A stretch of 64,000 nt of DNA. Origin: Massilia sp. YIM B02763. GTDB lineage: Bacteria; Pseudomonadota; Gammaproteobacteria; Burkholderiales; Burkholderiaceae_D. A program made the position numbers and the translations under genes. The stretch spans positions 60,597 to 124,596 of the forward strand of contig NZ_JASNRD010000009.1 of assembly GCF_030412015.1 (NCBI RefSeq), in the 5' to 3' direction. Of the stretch, positions 25,388 through 36,966 are shown in pieces. The notes beneath the pieces are model-generated. The model was not told the origin of the DNA. It did no database searches and worked only from the letters and a program-made list of their open reading frames with translations. Numbering within the stretch: the stretch's first letter is position 1; the number at the start of each line of letters is the position of its first letter.

Positions 25388-25797
25388 CAGAAGGGCTTCA
25401 CGACGACGAGGATGACGATGAGGACCAGCAGCAGCACGGGCACCTCGTTGAACACGCGGAACCACTTCGAGCTGCGCGTGTTCGCGCCGCGCTCGAATTT
25501 CTTCAACAGCGATCCGCAAGCGTGATGGTAGCCGATCACCAGCACCACCAGCGCCAGCTTGGCGTGCAGCCAGCCGCCTTTCATGCCCAGCATCATCAGC
25601 CACAGGCCCAGCAGCAGCGCGGGCACGGCCAGCATCGTCGTGAAGCGGTACAGGCGGCGCCCCATGCCCAGCAGGCGTTCGGTGGCGGCCGGGTTGCTTT
25701 CCTCGGCCAGGTTCACGAAGATGCGCGGCAGGTAGAACAGGCCGGCGAACCAGGAGGCGATGAAGACGATGTGGAAGGCTTTGATCCAGAGGTACAT
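25387..25797 (-). CDS. HemJ/CopD-like small membrane protein (UPF0093)
   Basis: The 136-residue, four-helix membrane protein begins MYLWIKAFHIVFIASWFAGL, which is the HemJ/UPF0093 pattern (KAFHI; AGLFYLPRIFV), and later has HAKLALVVLVIGYHHA. HemJ is a protoporphyrinogen IX oxidase of haem synthesis in many bacteria; sequence-based pipelines often label it CopD. The conserved His and Lys positions are present. It is downstream of a REP-like element and upstream of the isomerase-like gene. Moderately sure of HemJ function. Confidence 0.72.
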   Translation of the reverse strand: MYLWIKAFHIVFIASWFAGLFYLPRIFVNLAEESNPAATERLLGMGRRLYRFTTMLAVPALLLGLWLMMLGMKGGWLHAKLALVVLVIGYHHACGSLLKKFERGANTRSSKWFRVFNEVPVLLLVLIVILVVVKPF

Positions 25798-25817
25798 GCA
25801 GAGTCCTGTAGGTTAAC

Positions 25818-25898
25818 CGTCGTCCCTGCGAAGGCAGGGACCCAATTTTCTCTGCGAGGATGCGAAAAAATTGGGCCCCTGCCTGCGCAGGGGCGACG
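25818..25898. repeat. REP-like palindromic intergenic element, copy 2
   Basis: The left arm CGTCGTCCCTGCGAAGGCAG with GGACCCAATTTT pairs with the right arm AAAATTGGGCCCCTGCCTG.GCAGGGGCGACG. The whole 81 bases can form one long hairpin. It lies between the proA stop and the HemJ/CopD-like start, both reverse strand, so it could also terminate proA transcripts. Confidence 0.82.
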
Positions 25899-25908
25899 GG
25901 TTGGTTGT

Positions 25909-27174
25909 TTAGCTTCTTACTTCACCGTGGCCGAACACCACGTATTTCAAGGACGTGAGTCCTTCCAGCCCCACCGGCCCGCGCGCATGCAGCTTGTCGT
26001 TCGAGATGCCGATCTCGGCGCCGAGGCCGTATTCGAAGCCGTCGGCGAAGCGCGTCGAGGCGTTCACCATTACCGAGGCCGAGTCGACCTCGCGCAGGAA
26101 GCGCATGGCGGCCGTGTAGTCTTCCGTGACGATGGCGTCCGTGTGCTTCGACGAATACGTGTTGATGTGGTCGATCGCCTCGTCCATGTCCGCGACGATC
26201 TTGACGGCCAGGATCGGCGCCAGGTATTCGGTGCGCCAGTCCTCGTCGGTGGCCGGCGCCAGGTGCGGGTAGTCCTGCAGGATCGCCTGCGCTTCCGTGT
26301 CCGCGCGCAGCTCGACCTCCTTGCCGGCGTACAGCACGGCCAGGCGCGGCAGCACGCTGGGGGCGATCTCGCGCGCCACCAGCAGCGTCTCCATCGTGTT
26401 GCAGGTGCCGTAGCGGTGGGTCTTGGCGTTCAGCGCGATCGGCAGCGCCTTCTCGATGTCGGCCTTGTCGTCGATGTAGACGTGGCAGATGCCGTCCAGG
26501 TGCTTGATCATCGGGACCGTCGCTTCCTGCATCAGGCGCGCGATCAAGCCCTTGCCGCCGCGCGGCACGATCACGTCGACGTAGTCCGGCATCGTGATGA
26601 GGACACCGACGGCGGCGCGGTCGGTCGTGTCGACCACCTGCACGCCGTGCTCCGGCAGGCCGGCGCCGGCCAGGCCCTCGGCCACCAGCAGCGCCAGCGC
26701 GCGGTTGCAGTGGATCGCTTCCGAACCGCCGCGCAGGATCGCGGCATTGCCGCTCTTGATGCACAGGCCGGCCGCATCGACCGTCACGTTGGGGCGGGCT
26801 TCGTAGATGATGCCGATCACGCCCAGCGGCACGCGCATCTGCCCGACCTGGATGCCGCTCGGGCGGAACTTCATGCCGGAGATCTCGCCGATGGGGTCCG
26901 GCAGCGCGACGATCTGGCGCAGGCCGTCGACCATCGTGGCGATCGCCTTGTCGGACAATGCCAGGCGGTCCAGCAGCGCCGGGGCCAGGCCGTTCGCGCG
27001 GGCGGCCTCGAGGTCGCGCTCGTTGGCGGCGCGCAGCAGGGCCGCGTCGCGTTCGATCGCGTCGGCGATCAGGAGCAGCGCCTTGTTGCGGGTGGCGCCG
27101 TCGGCGCGCGCCATCGCGCGCGAAGCGGCGCGCGCCTGGCGGCCGGTCTGGTGCATGTAGTCGGTGATGTCCAT
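25909..27174 (-). CDS. proA: Gamma-glutamyl phosphate reductase
   Basis: A 421-residue enzyme of proline synthesis that reduces gamma-glutamyl phosphate with NADPH in the cytosol. Length is typical. The catalytic Cys lies in [14 protein letters not shown]. Other hallmarks are [20 protein letters not shown] in part, [14 protein letters not shown] and [17 protein letters not shown]. It is last in the leuS-lptE-holA-proA order and separated from holA by 82 bases that include a strong hairpin. A classic betaproteobacterial context. Confidence 0.96.
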   Translation of the reverse strand: MDITDYMHQTGRQARAASRAMARADGATRNKALLLIADAIERDAALLRAANERDLEAARANGLAPALLDRLALSDKAIATMVDGLRQIVALPDPIGEISGMKFRPSGIQVGQMRVPLGVIGIIYEARPNVTVDAAGLCIKSGNAAILRGGSEAIHCNRALALLVAEGLAGAGLPEHGVQVVDTTDRAAVGVLITMPDYVDVIVPRGGKGLIARLMQEATVPMIKHLDGICHVYIDDKADIEKALPIALNAKTHRYGTCNTMETLLVAREIAPSVLPRLAVLYAGKEVELRADTEAQAILQDYPHLAPATDEDWRTEYLAPILAVKIVADMDEAIDHINTYSSKHTDAIVTEDYTAAMRFLREVDSASVMVNASTRFADGFEYGLGAEIGISNDKLHARGPVGLEGLTSLKYVVFGHGEVRS

Positions 27175-27197
27175 CGTGCCTGTCCGTTTGCGTTGTC

Positions 27198-27230
27198 GAA
27201 CGCGTGGACGGCACAGCCGTCCACGCGTTC
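27198..27230. terminator. Perfect 15-base-pair hairpin between holA and proA
   Basis: GAACGCGTGGACGGC and its exact inverse complement GCCGTCCACGCGTTC flank a 3-base loop (ACA). There is no strong T-run on either side, so it may be a weak or Rho-assisted terminator, an RNA-processing hairpin, or a stem that insulates proA from holA readthrough. The structure is seen; the role is inference. Confidence 0.55.
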
Positions 27231-27256
27231 AACCTACCTCGATACAATCCAAAGCG

Positions 27257-28270
27257 TCAGGAAGCCACGCGCAGCGCCAGCTGCAGCATCGCATCCCACG
27301 CGTCGCCCGCGAACTGTTTCGCGCGCAGGCCCTTGACCATCTTGTCGACCTGGGCCGCCTGCTGCAGCGCCGCCTCCAGCGTCGGCAGGGAAATCCGGCG
27401 CAGCGCCGGTTCCATCATGCGCTCGCGCGGGCCCCAGATACGGTATTCCTTGAGCAGCGCGCCCAGCGGGCGGCCCTGGGCCATGCCGGCCTTCAGTTTC
27501 AGCAGCGTGCGGATTTCCTCGGACACGGCCCACAGCACCAGCGGCAGCGCCTCGCCCTCGCCCTTCAAGCCTTCCAGCATGCGCACGAGGCGCGCCGGAT
27601 CGCCCGCCAGCATCGCCTCGGACAGCTTGAACACGTCGTAGCGCGCCACGTTGAGCACGGCGTCCATCACCTGCTCGTAGGTGAGCTTGCCCGGCTCGTA
27701 CAGCAGGCCCAGCTTCTGGATTTCCTGGTGCGCCGCCAGCAGGTTGCCCTCCACGCGGTCCGCGATGAAGTCCAGGCTCTGGCGGTCCGCGCTCTGGTGT
27801 TGCGCGGCCAGGCGCATGCCGATCCAGCCCGGCAGCTGGGCGCGCTCCACGTTGGGGATCTCGACGTACACGGCGGCCTGCTGCAGCGCCGCCACCCACG
27901 ACGATTTCGCCGTCTGCCAGTCCAGCTTGGGCAGCGTGATCATCGTCAGGTTGTCGGGGTTCAGGTCCTTGGCATAGCTTTGCAGGGCCGCGCTGCCGTC
28001 CTTGCCCGGCTTGCCGCCGGGGATGCGCAGCTCGATCAGCTTCTTGTCGCCGAACAGGGACATTTCCTGGTTGGCGGCGAGCAGCTCGCCCCACTTGAAG
28101 TTGCGCTCGACCGTGAGCACGTCGCGCTCGGAAAAGCCCTGCGCGCGCGCCTTGCCGCGGATCCTGTCCGCCGCCTCGAGCGCCAGCAGGTGCTCGTCGC
28201 TGGTGATCACGTACAGGGGCGCGAGCCCCTTGGCGAGGTGCCCGTCGAGCGCCTCAAGCCGCAACTGCAT
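27257..28270 (-). CDS. holA: DNA polymerase III delta subunit
   Basis: The 337-residue clamp-loader delta subunit opens the beta clamp. It has LAPLYVITSDEHLLALEAADRI in part at the N-terminus, a ATPase-like fold without P-loop, SLFGDKKLIELRIP, and the C-terminal collar domain with ALLKEYRIWGPRERMME and AAQVDKMVKGLRA. It follows lptE with a gap of 15 bases. The leuS-lptE-holA order is the standard one in betaproteobacteria. Confidence 0.95.
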   Translation of the reverse strand: MQLRLEALDGHLAKGLAPLYVITSDEHLLALEAADRIRGKARAQGFSERDVLTVERNFKWGELLAANQEMSLFGDKKLIELRIPGGKPGKDGSAALQSYAKDLNPDNLTMITLPKLDWQTAKSSWVAALQQAAVYVEIPNVERAQLPGWIGMRLAAQHQSADRQSLDFIADRVEGNLLAAHQEIQKLGLLYEPGKLTYEQVMDAVLNVARYDVFKLSEAMLAGDPARLVRMLEGLKGEGEALPLVLWAVSEEIRTLLKLKAGMAQGRPLGALLKEYRIWGPRERMMEPALRRISLPTLEAALQQAAQVDKMVKGLRAKQFAGDAWDAMLQLALRVAS

Positions 28271-28285
28271 GATGGTCCCTTTCCG

Positions 28286-28807
28286 TCAACCGGCGGTTTT
28301 CGACGCCGCGAGGCGGCGGATGATCTGCTGCACCAGGTCGGCCTGCATGTCGCGGTACAGCAGCGCTTCCTCGGCTTCCTTGGCCAGCACCTGGGTCTCG
28401 TCGAACGCCATGTTGCGGCGCAGGGAGATCTCGGTCGCCGGGATCAGCTCGACGCCCTTCGGATCGCGCACCGTGTACGACAGCGTGTAGGTCAGCAGGT
28501 ATTCGCGCGCGCGGCCCAGGCTGTTCAGCGACAGGATCGACTTGTTGCGGGTCTCGCCCAGCACGACGAATTGCGCTTCCGCGTTCTCCGGCTTGTCGGC
28601 GATGACCACCTGGTCGGTCGCGCGCAGGTTGCGCTTGAGCTCCGTGCCCAGCTGCGAATTGTCCGGGAAGCCGATATAGATGCTGTGGTACGGGATCGTG
28701 TAGCTGCCGTTCGAGCCGCGCAGCTGGAAGCCGCAGGCGGACAGCGACGCTGCAACCAGCGCCGCCGCCGCCACGCGCACCATGACTTGCTTGTTCAGGG
28801 CGCGCAT
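28286..28807 (-). CDS. lptE: LPS-assembly lipoprotein LptE
   Basis: A 173-residue outer-membrane lipoprotein. The signal peptide ends with the lipobox LSAC (Cys25). The mature part starts GFQLRGS and includes YIGFPDNSQLGTELKRNL and VLAKEAEEALLYRDMQADLVQQI in parts, typical LptE. It plugs the LptD barrel, whose gene is also in this window (42882-45224). It begins 3 bases after leuS and runs into holA, so they share a transcript. Confidence 0.95.
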   Translation of the reverse strand: MRALNKQVMVRVAAAALVAASLSACGFQLRGSNGSYTIPYHSIYIGFPDNSQLGTELKRNLRATDQVVIADKPENAEAQFVVLGETRNKSILSLNSLGRAREYLLTYTLSYTVRDPKGVELIPATEISLRRNMAFDETQVLAKEAEEALLYRDMQADLVQQIIRRLAASKTAG

Positions 28808-28810
28808 GGC

Positions 28811-31501
<2,691 letters not shown>

Positions 31502-31551
31502 TCATTCGTCCATCGGCGTTGGCTGACGGGCAACGAAATGAGCCGGCGGCA

Positions 31552-31878
31552 TTACCGCAATTCGAGCTCCAGCGCCGGCTTCTCGCCGTAGTCCTCGTAG
31601 CGTTCGTTGATGCCGATGATGCAGAACGCCATTTCCTCCAGCACGTCCTCGGCGCGCTCGCGCAGCGCGTCGGAGTGGTTGACGACGATGTGCAGGGTCT
31701 CGTCCGGGCCCAGGCGGATGCTGCTCATGCCGTCCTCGTCGCGCAGGTAGCTCAGGCAGTCGACCCAGGAATCCATCGTGTGCGGGTACGAATCGGGAAA
31801 GCCGAAGGCGCGCGCGCTCTCGGCGTGGAAGCTTTCGGCGTCGACGATCGCGGCGCCGTTCAGTTCGACGGTGGCCAT
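31552..31878 (-). CDS. Barstar-family protein (orphan ribonuclease inhibitor-like)
   Basis: A 108-residue barstar-like protein. It begins MATVELNGAAIVDAESFHAES and has FGFPDSYPHTMDSWVDCLSYLRD in parts, which is the barstar helix that blocks barnase-type ribonucleases. No barnase gene lies next to it. A strong AAGGAGAT site precedes the ATG. Orphan barstars can serve as immunity to toxins from neighbours. A REP-like element lies upstream. It is transcribed ahead of leuS but with its own gap of 95 bases. Confidence 0.85.
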   Translation of the reverse strand: MATVELNGAAIVDAESFHAESARAFGFPDSYPHTMDSWVDCLSYLRDEDGMSSIRLGPDETLHIVVNHSDALRERAEDVLEEMAFCIIGINERYEDYGEKPALELELR

Positions 31879-31895
31879 GGAAATCTCCTTCATGC

Positions 31896-31977
31896 CGTCT
31901 TTACCGCGGAGGCGGGAACCCATGCTGAGCCGACCGAGATCACTTCAGCATGGATTCCCGCCTGCGCGGGAATGACG
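31896..31977. repeat. REP-like palindromic intergenic element, copy 3
   Basis: A left arm starting CGTCTTTACCGCGGAGGCG pairs with the right arm ending CCTGCGCGGGAATGACG. The inner parts ACCCATGCTGA and TCAGCATGGAT extend the stem. The copy lies between dapB's stop and the barstar start, so upstream of the latter's ribosome site. Confidence 0.75.
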
Positions 31978-32095
31978 TTGTTGTAGTGCGTAGTGACGTT
32001 CACTGTGCGGAAATGAAAACGCCCGCCTCCCGGTCAGTATGCCAGCAGTTCGCCGGCAAAGCCGTCCAGTTCGGCGGGCGCAATGGAGCGCGGGC

Positions 32096-32923
32096 TTACT
32101 TGTTCAAGCCCAGCACGTCCTGCATGTCGTACAGCCCGGTCGGCTTGTCGGCCAGGAAGCGCGCGGCGCGCAGCGAGCCCTGGGCGTAGCTGACGCGGCT
32201 GCTCGACTTGTGGCTGATCTCGATGCGCTCGCCGGTGCCGGCGAACAGCACGGTGTGGTCGCCCACGATGTCGCCGCCGCGCACGGTGGCGAAGCCGATC
32301 GTCGACGGGTCGCGCTCGCCGGTCACGCCTTCGCGGCCGTAGACGGCGCATTCCTTCAGGTCGCGGCCCAGCGCGTCGGCGATGACTTCTCCCATCTTCA
32401 GCGCGGTGCCGGACGGGGCGTCGACCTTGTGGCGGTGGTGGGCTTCGATGATCTCGATGTCATAGCCTTCCGAGAAATTCTGCGCCGCCATCTGGAGCAA
32501 TTTCAGCGTGACGTTCACGCCGATGCTCATGTTCGGGGCGAACACGACCGAGGTCTTGTCGGCCGCGGCCCGGATCGCCGCCTTGCCGGCCTCGTCGAAG
32601 CCGGTGGTGCCGATGATGACCTTGATGCCGTGGGCCGCGCAGTATTCCAGGTGGCGCAGCGTGCCTTCCGGGCGGGTGAAGTCGATCAGGAAATCGGCGC
32701 CGGCCAGGCCCTTGTCGAGGTCGGACTGGATCACGACGCCCGTCAGCTGGCCGGAAAACGCGCCGGCGTCGGAACCGATGAAGGGCGAGCCCTCGCGGTC
32801 CAGGGCGCCGGACAGGGCGGCGTCCGGGGCGGCGGCGATGGCTTCGATCAGCATGCGGCCCATGCGGCCGCTGGCGCCGGCGACGGCGATGCGCAACTGC
32901 TTCATACTCTGCACCACGCTCAT
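32096..32923 (-). CDS. dapB: 4-hydroxy-tetrahydrodipicolinate reductase
   Basis: A 275-residue lysine/diaminopimelate enzyme. The nucleotide-binding motif is [15 protein letters not shown] and the substrate motif is [20 protein letters not shown] in part. The ATG at 32923 overlaps the bamE stop (ATGA) and has AAGGGGGA ahead; an ATG at 32905 is possible. It acts in the cytosol, giving precursors for lysine and peptidoglycan. Confidence 0.95.
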   Translation of the reverse strand: MSVVQSMKQLRIAVAGASGRMGRMLIEAIAAAPDAALSGALDREGSPFIGSDAGAFSGQLTGVVIQSDLDKGLAGADFLIDFTRPEGTLRHLEYCAAHGIKVIIGTTGFDEAGKAAIRAAADKTSVVFAPNMSIGVNVTLKLLQMAAQNFSEGYDIEIIEAHHRHKVDAPSGTALKMGEVIADALGRDLKECAVYGREGVTGERDPSTIGFATVRGGDIVGDHTVLFAGTGERIEISHKSSSRVSYAQGSLRAARFLADKPTGLYDMQDVLGLNK

Positions 32924-33531
32924 TCCCCCTTCGCAGACTTTTCGCGCGAGCGCTTCAGGTCGGTCAGCGACTCGTCCTCGGACTTGGTCTCGTACTTCGA
33001 GATGCCGATGAGGCGGTTGATGTAGTCGCGCTCGCTCGGCAGGTTGCCGCCGTCGATGCGCGCGACCAGGTTGTCCTTGAAGAAGACGGTGACGCGGCTG
33101 GTGGTCAGCTCGCCGTTGCCGCGCGCCAGGTAGAACGGGTAATCCCAGCGGTCGGCGTGGAAGGCGTCGGTCAGCAGCGGCGTGCCGAGGATGAACTTGA
33201 CCTGGTCGCGGGTCTGGCCGACCTTCAGCTGGTTCAGCATTTCCTGCGACACGAAGTTACCCTGCTGGATGTCCGGACGGTAGGGAGAGAACACCCACAG
33301 GAACTTCTGCAGCTTGGTGACGGTGGTGGTCTGCGCGCCGGAGTTGGCGATTGCCGCGGACTTGTCGGCATCGGCGGCAGTCGCGGCGGGCGCGGTGCTC
33401 ACCGGGGCTGCCGGCTTGGTCTGGTTGCGCCAGGAAGCGCAGCCCGAGACCAGCAGCGCCGTGCAGGCGAGGCCGGCCACGAGCGCTGCCCGCGCGTGGG
33501 AACGATGGAGAACGGCTTTCTTGGTGCGCAT
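32920..33531 (-). CDS. bamE: Outer membrane protein assembly factor BamE (SmpA/OmlA)
   Basis: A 203-residue lipoprotein of the Bam complex, with a signal peptide ending LLVSGC. The conserved SmpA/OmlA core is [29 protein letters not shown] in parts, then [12 protein letters not shown]. An Ala-rich linker of about 40 residues separates the lipobox from the fold. It diverges from fur across 203 bases and is coupled to dapB. Confidence 0.94.
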   Translation of the reverse strand: MRTKKAVLHRSHARAALVAGLACTALLVSGCASWRNQTKPAAPVSTAPAATAADADKSAAIANSGAQTTTVTKLQKFLWVFSPYRPDIQQGNFVSQEMLNQLKVGQTRDQVKFILGTPLLTDAFHADRWDYPFYLARGNGELTTSRVTVFFKDNLVARIDGGNLPSERDYINRLIGISKYETKSEDESLTDLKRSREKSAKGE

Positions 33532-33734
33532 AGACTGACCTTAAAATCGATGGAGACCGCGTAATACTTGCTGCACGCCGCCCGGCTGGGAGAGAATACG
33601 CGCTGTACATCCGTACAGTCGACGTTCCGATAAAAACGACCAGCGATCACGGCGTTTTTCGCAGCCTCCGGGTGAGCGGGAGCTCCGAAAACGCTATATC
33701 ATAAAGCACTCCGCCCATCTACGAGTAACAAAAC
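33532..33734. promoter_or_regulatory. Divergent bamE/fur promoter region
   Basis: The 203-base gap between the divergent bamE and fur genes is AT-richer near 33690-33734, where fur's promoter must lie (a ATATCATAAA stretch). A Fur operator could not be identified with confidence. This is the only regulatory DNA for both genes. Confidence 0.4.
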
Positions 33735-34166
33735 ATGAGCAACAACCCAACCGACCTGAAGGCCAGCGGCCTCAAGGCGACGCTGCCGCGCCTGAAAATC
33801 CTGGAGATCTTCCAGAACAGTCCGGTACGGCACCTGACGGCGGAAGACGTCTACAAGACCCTGCTGAGCGACAATATGGACGTGGGCCTGGCCACCGTCT
33901 ACCGCGTCCTGACGCAGTTCGAACAGGCTGGCCTGTTGAACCGCAACCACTTCGAGACCGGCAAGGCGATCTACGAACTGAACGCCGGCTCGCACCACGA
34001 CCACCTGGTCTGCCTCGATTGCGGCCACGTGGAAGAGTTCTACGACGAGGAAATCGAAAGCCGCCAGACCAAGATCGCGGCCGAGCGCGGCTTCAAGATC
34101 GCCGAGCACGCGCTGGCCATCTACGGCAACTGCGTCAAGACGGATTGCCCGCGGCGCAATCACTGA
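33735..34166 (+). CDS. fur: Ferric uptake regulator
   Basis: A 143-residue Fe2+-responsive repressor. The N-terminal winged helix includes LKATLPRLKILEIFQ and GLATVYRVLTQFEQAGL. The metal sites are in ELNAGSHHDHLVCLDCGHVEEF in parts and a C-terminal CVKTDCPRRNH. It diverges from bamE, as in most betaproteobacteria, and is followed by a strong terminator. Confidence 0.96.
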   Translation: MSNNPTDLKASGLKATLPRLKILEIFQNSPVRHLTAEDVYKTLLSDNMDVGLATVYRVLTQFEQAGLLNRNHFETGKAIYELNAGSHHDHLVCLDCGHVEEFYDEEIESRQTKIAAERGFKIAEHALAIYGNCVKTDCPRRNH

Positions 34167-34184
34167 TGCCGCAGTCTTGCTGGT

Positions 34185-34220
34185 AAAAAAGCCGTCCGGT
34201 ACGCCGGGCGGCTTTTTTTT
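34185..34220. terminator. Bidirectional terminator between fur and hrcA
   Basis: AAAAAAGCCGTCCGG and CCGGGCGGCTTTTTTTT are inverted around a short loop, giving a GC stem flanked by A-run and T-run. It lies between the convergent ends of fur (34166) and hrcA (34253) and can serve both. Confidence 0.92.
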
Positions 34221-34252
34221 CGGCCCGCGGTACACGCAAGGGCGACGGTAAC

Positions 34253-35266
34253 TCAGGAATGACTGAGCGCGTTCGACAGCAGCTTGGCCGTGATATCGAC
34301 GATGGGAATCACGCGTTCGTAGGCCATGCGGGTGGGACCGATCACGCCGAGGGTGCCGACGATCTTGCCGTTGACCTCGTACGGGGCGGTGACGACGCTC
34401 ATCTCGTCCATCGGCACCAGCTTCGATTCGCCGCCGATGAAGATCTGCACGCCGCCGGCCTTGCTGGAGACGTCGAGCAGCTGCATCAGGCCCGTCTTCT
34501 GCTCGAACATCTCGAACAGCTGGCGCAGCGAGCTCATGTTGGAGGACAGGTCCGACACCGACAGCAGGTTGCGCTCGCCGGCGATGATCATGTCGTCGGT
34601 CTCGGCCAGCGCCTCGCTGCCCGCCTCCACCGCGGCCTGCATCAGGCGGCCCATGTCGTCGCGCAGCTGGCGCAGTTCGCCCGTCAGGCGGCCGCGTACC
34701 TCGTCGAAGGACAGGCCGGCGAAATGCTGGTTCAGGTAGTTGGCCGATTGCGTCAGCTGGGCCGGCGAATAGTCGACGTCGGTCAGCAGCAGGCGGTTCT
34801 GGACGTCGCCGCGCGGATCGACGATGACGAGCAGGATGCGCTTTTCCGACAGGCGCAGGAATTCTATCTGCTGGAACGTCGATTCGCGCCGCGGGCTCTG
34901 CACCACGCCGGCGAACTGGGACAGCGAGGACAGCATCTGGGCCGCGTTGGCGATCACCTTCTGCGGCTGGTGGGCGGGCAGGCGCATGCCCGCTTCGACG
35001 GCGTTCTCGTCGAATTGCTGCACGGTGAGCAGGGTATCGACGAAGATGCGGTAGCCGCGCGGCGTCGGAATCCGTCCGGCCGAGGTGTGGGGACTGGCGA
35101 CGTAGCCCATCTCCTCGAGGTCGGCCATGATGTTGCGGATGGTCGCGGGCGACAGGTCGAGCCCGGAAATCTTCGACAGCGCGCGCGAACCGACCGGCTG
35201 GCCGTCGGCGATATAGCGCTCGACCAGGGCCTTCAGCAGGGTTTGTGCACGGTGATCGAGTTGCAT
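34253..35266 (-). CDS. hrcA: Heat-inducible transcription repressor HrcA
   Basis: A 337-residue repressor of heat-shock genes that binds the CIRCE operator. The N-terminal winged helix includes [23 protein letters not shown] in parts, and the wing is [18 protein letters not shown]. The dimerisation region with [25 protein letters not shown] in parts follows. It stands alone here; no CIRCE inverted repeat was found in front of it. Confidence 0.95.
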   Translation of the reverse strand: MQLDHRAQTLLKALVERYIADGQPVGSRALSKISGLDLSPATIRNIMADLEEMGYVASPHTSAGRIPTPRGYRIFVDTLLTVQQFDENAVEAGMRLPAHQPQKVIANAAQMLSSLSQFAGVVQSPRRESTFQQIEFLRLSEKRILLVIVDPRGDVQNRLLLTDVDYSPAQLTQSANYLNQHFAGLSFDEVRGRLTGELRQLRDDMGRLMQAAVEAGSEALAETDDMIIAGERNLLSVSDLSSNMSSLRQLFEMFEQKTGLMQLLDVSSKAGGVQIFIGGESKLVPMDEMSVVTAPYEVNGKIVGTLGVIGPTRMAYERVIPIVDITAKLLSNALSHS

Positions 35267-35359
35267 GGCATGGGTGCGGGCGGATGGAGCCGCCCGGTAT
35301 GATTCAATCTGGATAGGGTAATGATTGCCATTATGCCTGTTCGGCGGTCGCGACGGGCT

Positions 35360-36133
35360 TCATCCGCGTACGGACTTGCGCTTTTCCGCACGCTTTTCCT
35401 CACCCTCGCGCTGCGCATGTTCGCGCTGGAGCCAGTCGATCAACTCGTCGAAGTCGCGCACGATCGCATCCGGCACCACGTCGTGCTCCAAGTGCCGGGT
35501 GGAACCCGTGCGGTTCATCCAGACGGCGCGCAGGCCGGCCTGCTGGGCGCCTTGCACGTCGAGCAGGACGTCGTCGCCCACGTAGACGGCATCCTCGGGC
35601 GCCACGCCCAGTTCGCGGCAGGCGGCCAGGAAGATCGCCGCATCCGGCTTGGCCACGCCCAGCTGGTGCGCCGCCACCGACACCTTGAAGTGGTGCGACA
35701 GGCCGATCGCCTGTAGGTCGGCGTTGCCGTTCGAGATGGAGCCGACCAGCAGCAGATCCTGCAGGCGCGCCAGGCCCGGCAGCACGTCGTCGTAGGGCAC
35801 CACGGCGTTGCGGGCCGCGAAGTAGCGCGCCATCGCCCCGTCGATGCGGCCGCCATCCTCGCCCACGTCCTCGCCGGCCGCCTCGAACGCGGCCACCAGG
35901 CCGGCGCGGCGCAGCTTGCCCAGGTCGAGGTGGAATTCCGGCTGGCGCGCCAGCAAGTCCAGGCGCGCCTGGCGCAAGCTCTCGATGGTGAAGCGTTCGG
36001 CGACCCGCGGCGCATGCTCGCGCAGCCAGGCGTACACGGATTCCTCGGCCTGCAGGATCGCGGGCGCGATCGGCCACAGGGTATCGTCGAGGTCGAACAG
36101 GATGGCCTTCGGCCAGGGGCGGGTGCGGGTCAT
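35360..36133 (-). CDS. HAD-family hydrolase
   Basis: A 257-residue haloacid dehalogenase-like phosphatase. Motif I is ILFDLDDTLWPI with the nucleophile Asp; motif II is in VGSISNGNAD; the Lys is in GVAKPDAAIFLAA; and motif IV is AVYVGDDVLLDVQGA. The four-helix cap places it with YjjG/GmhB-like nucleotidases. The ATG at 36133 is the first good start. Substrate unknown. It shares orientation with hrcA, with 93 bases between. Confidence 0.88.
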   Translation of the reverse strand: MTRTRPWPKAILFDLDDTLWPIAPAILQAEESVYAWLREHAPRVAERFTIESLRQARLDLLARQPEFHLDLGKLRRAGLVAAFEAAGEDVGEDGGRIDGAMARYFAARNAVVPYDDVLPGLARLQDLLLVGSISNGNADLQAIGLSHHFKVSVAAHQLGVAKPDAAIFLAACRELGVAPEDAVYVGDDVLLDVQGAQQAGLRAVWMNRTGSTRHLEHDVVPDAIVRDFDELIDWLQREHAQREGEEKRAEKRKSVRG

Positions 36134-36352
36134 GCTGGGAGGAATGGTAGGAAGCGGTCCAAGCATAGCGAGGCGCGCCGTGAAAATCAATGGCGCCTGA
36201 CGGCGCCTCCGTTGCATAAAGCCCATCGTTACACCGCGATACAAAGGCAAACCGGGCTGCCGCCTTGCAAATGGAATAAAATGACGGGCAATTTTATACT
36301 CAGCGGTACCGGCGCCGGCTGCGCGCCCTGTCCGTCCAAACTGGAGATTCAC

Positions 36353-36946
36353 ATGAAGAGTTCGATCCTGCGTGCCGGCGTAACGCTGGCATGCGCGCTG
36401 GGCCTTGCCGCATGCGGCGGCGGGGACGGCGATTTGTACCTGTCCGGCGCAGTCTATAACGTCACCAAGGACGGCCTGGTATTGCAGAACAATGGCGGCG
36501 AGACCGTGAAAGTCACCGCGCCGTACACGTCCTTCTCGTTCCCCAGCCGCGTGTCCACCGACGACAGGTTCAACATTACCGTCAAGGACAAGCCGTCGAA
36601 TGCCTCGGAATGTACCGTCACGAACCCAACGGCGCGCGCCAACTATTACACCATCGCCCAGATCAGCGTTTCCTGCACGATCAAGACCCATGAATTCTCG
36701 GTCACCGTGAATGGCCTGACCACCAGTGGCCTGACGATCGTGAACGGCTCCGACCGTCGCGACGTGGCAGCAGGCACGTCCACGGTCAAGATGAGCGCGG
36801 TGTACGAAGATGGTCCGTACGGCGTCACCATCCTGAGCCAGCCGGCTGGCCAGACCTGCACCGTTACTGGCGGCGACAACGGCAAGGGCTCGGGCACGAT
36901 GGGTTCGACCAACCTCGACGGCAAGGTCGTCATCAATTGCGCTTGA
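36353..36946 (+). CDS. Lipoprotein with a GLT...YGVTILSQP repeat, paralogue A
   Basis: A 197-residue predicted lipoprotein with the lipobox LAAC and a GGG-rich mature start. The body is beta-rich with Ig-like repeats; the second one reads VNGLTTSGLTIVNGS, then PYGVTILSQPAGQTCTV and GGDNGKGSGT. The same motif recurs in the next gene. No known family was recognised; such Thr/Ser/Gly-rich lipoproteins occur in Massilia-type genomes. Start at ATG 36353 (CTGGAG upstream). Likely outer-membrane or surface-located. Confidence 0.7.
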   Translation: MKSSILRAGVTLACALGLAACGGGDGDLYLSGAVYNVTKDGLVLQNNGGETVKVTAPYTSFSFPSRVSTDDRFNITVKDKPSNASECTVTNPTARANYYTIAQISVSCTIKTHEFSVTVNGLTTSGLTIVNGSDRRDVAAGTSTVKMSAVYEDGPYGVTILSQPAGQTCTVTGGDNGKGSGTMGSTNLDGKVVINCA

Positions 36947-36966
36947 TGCGAATGGAGAAGAAACAG

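Noticed and set aside
32034..32095. Short reverse-strand tail after dapB encoding a peptide like APAELDGFAGELLAY
   Set aside because: It reads through from a frame inside dapB, has no start or ribosome site of its own, and resembles 3' untranslated sequence with a terminator-like stem.
34200..35300. CIRCE operator near hrcA
   Set aside because: No TTAGCACTC-N9-GAGTGCTAA type inverted repeat was found near the hrcA start.
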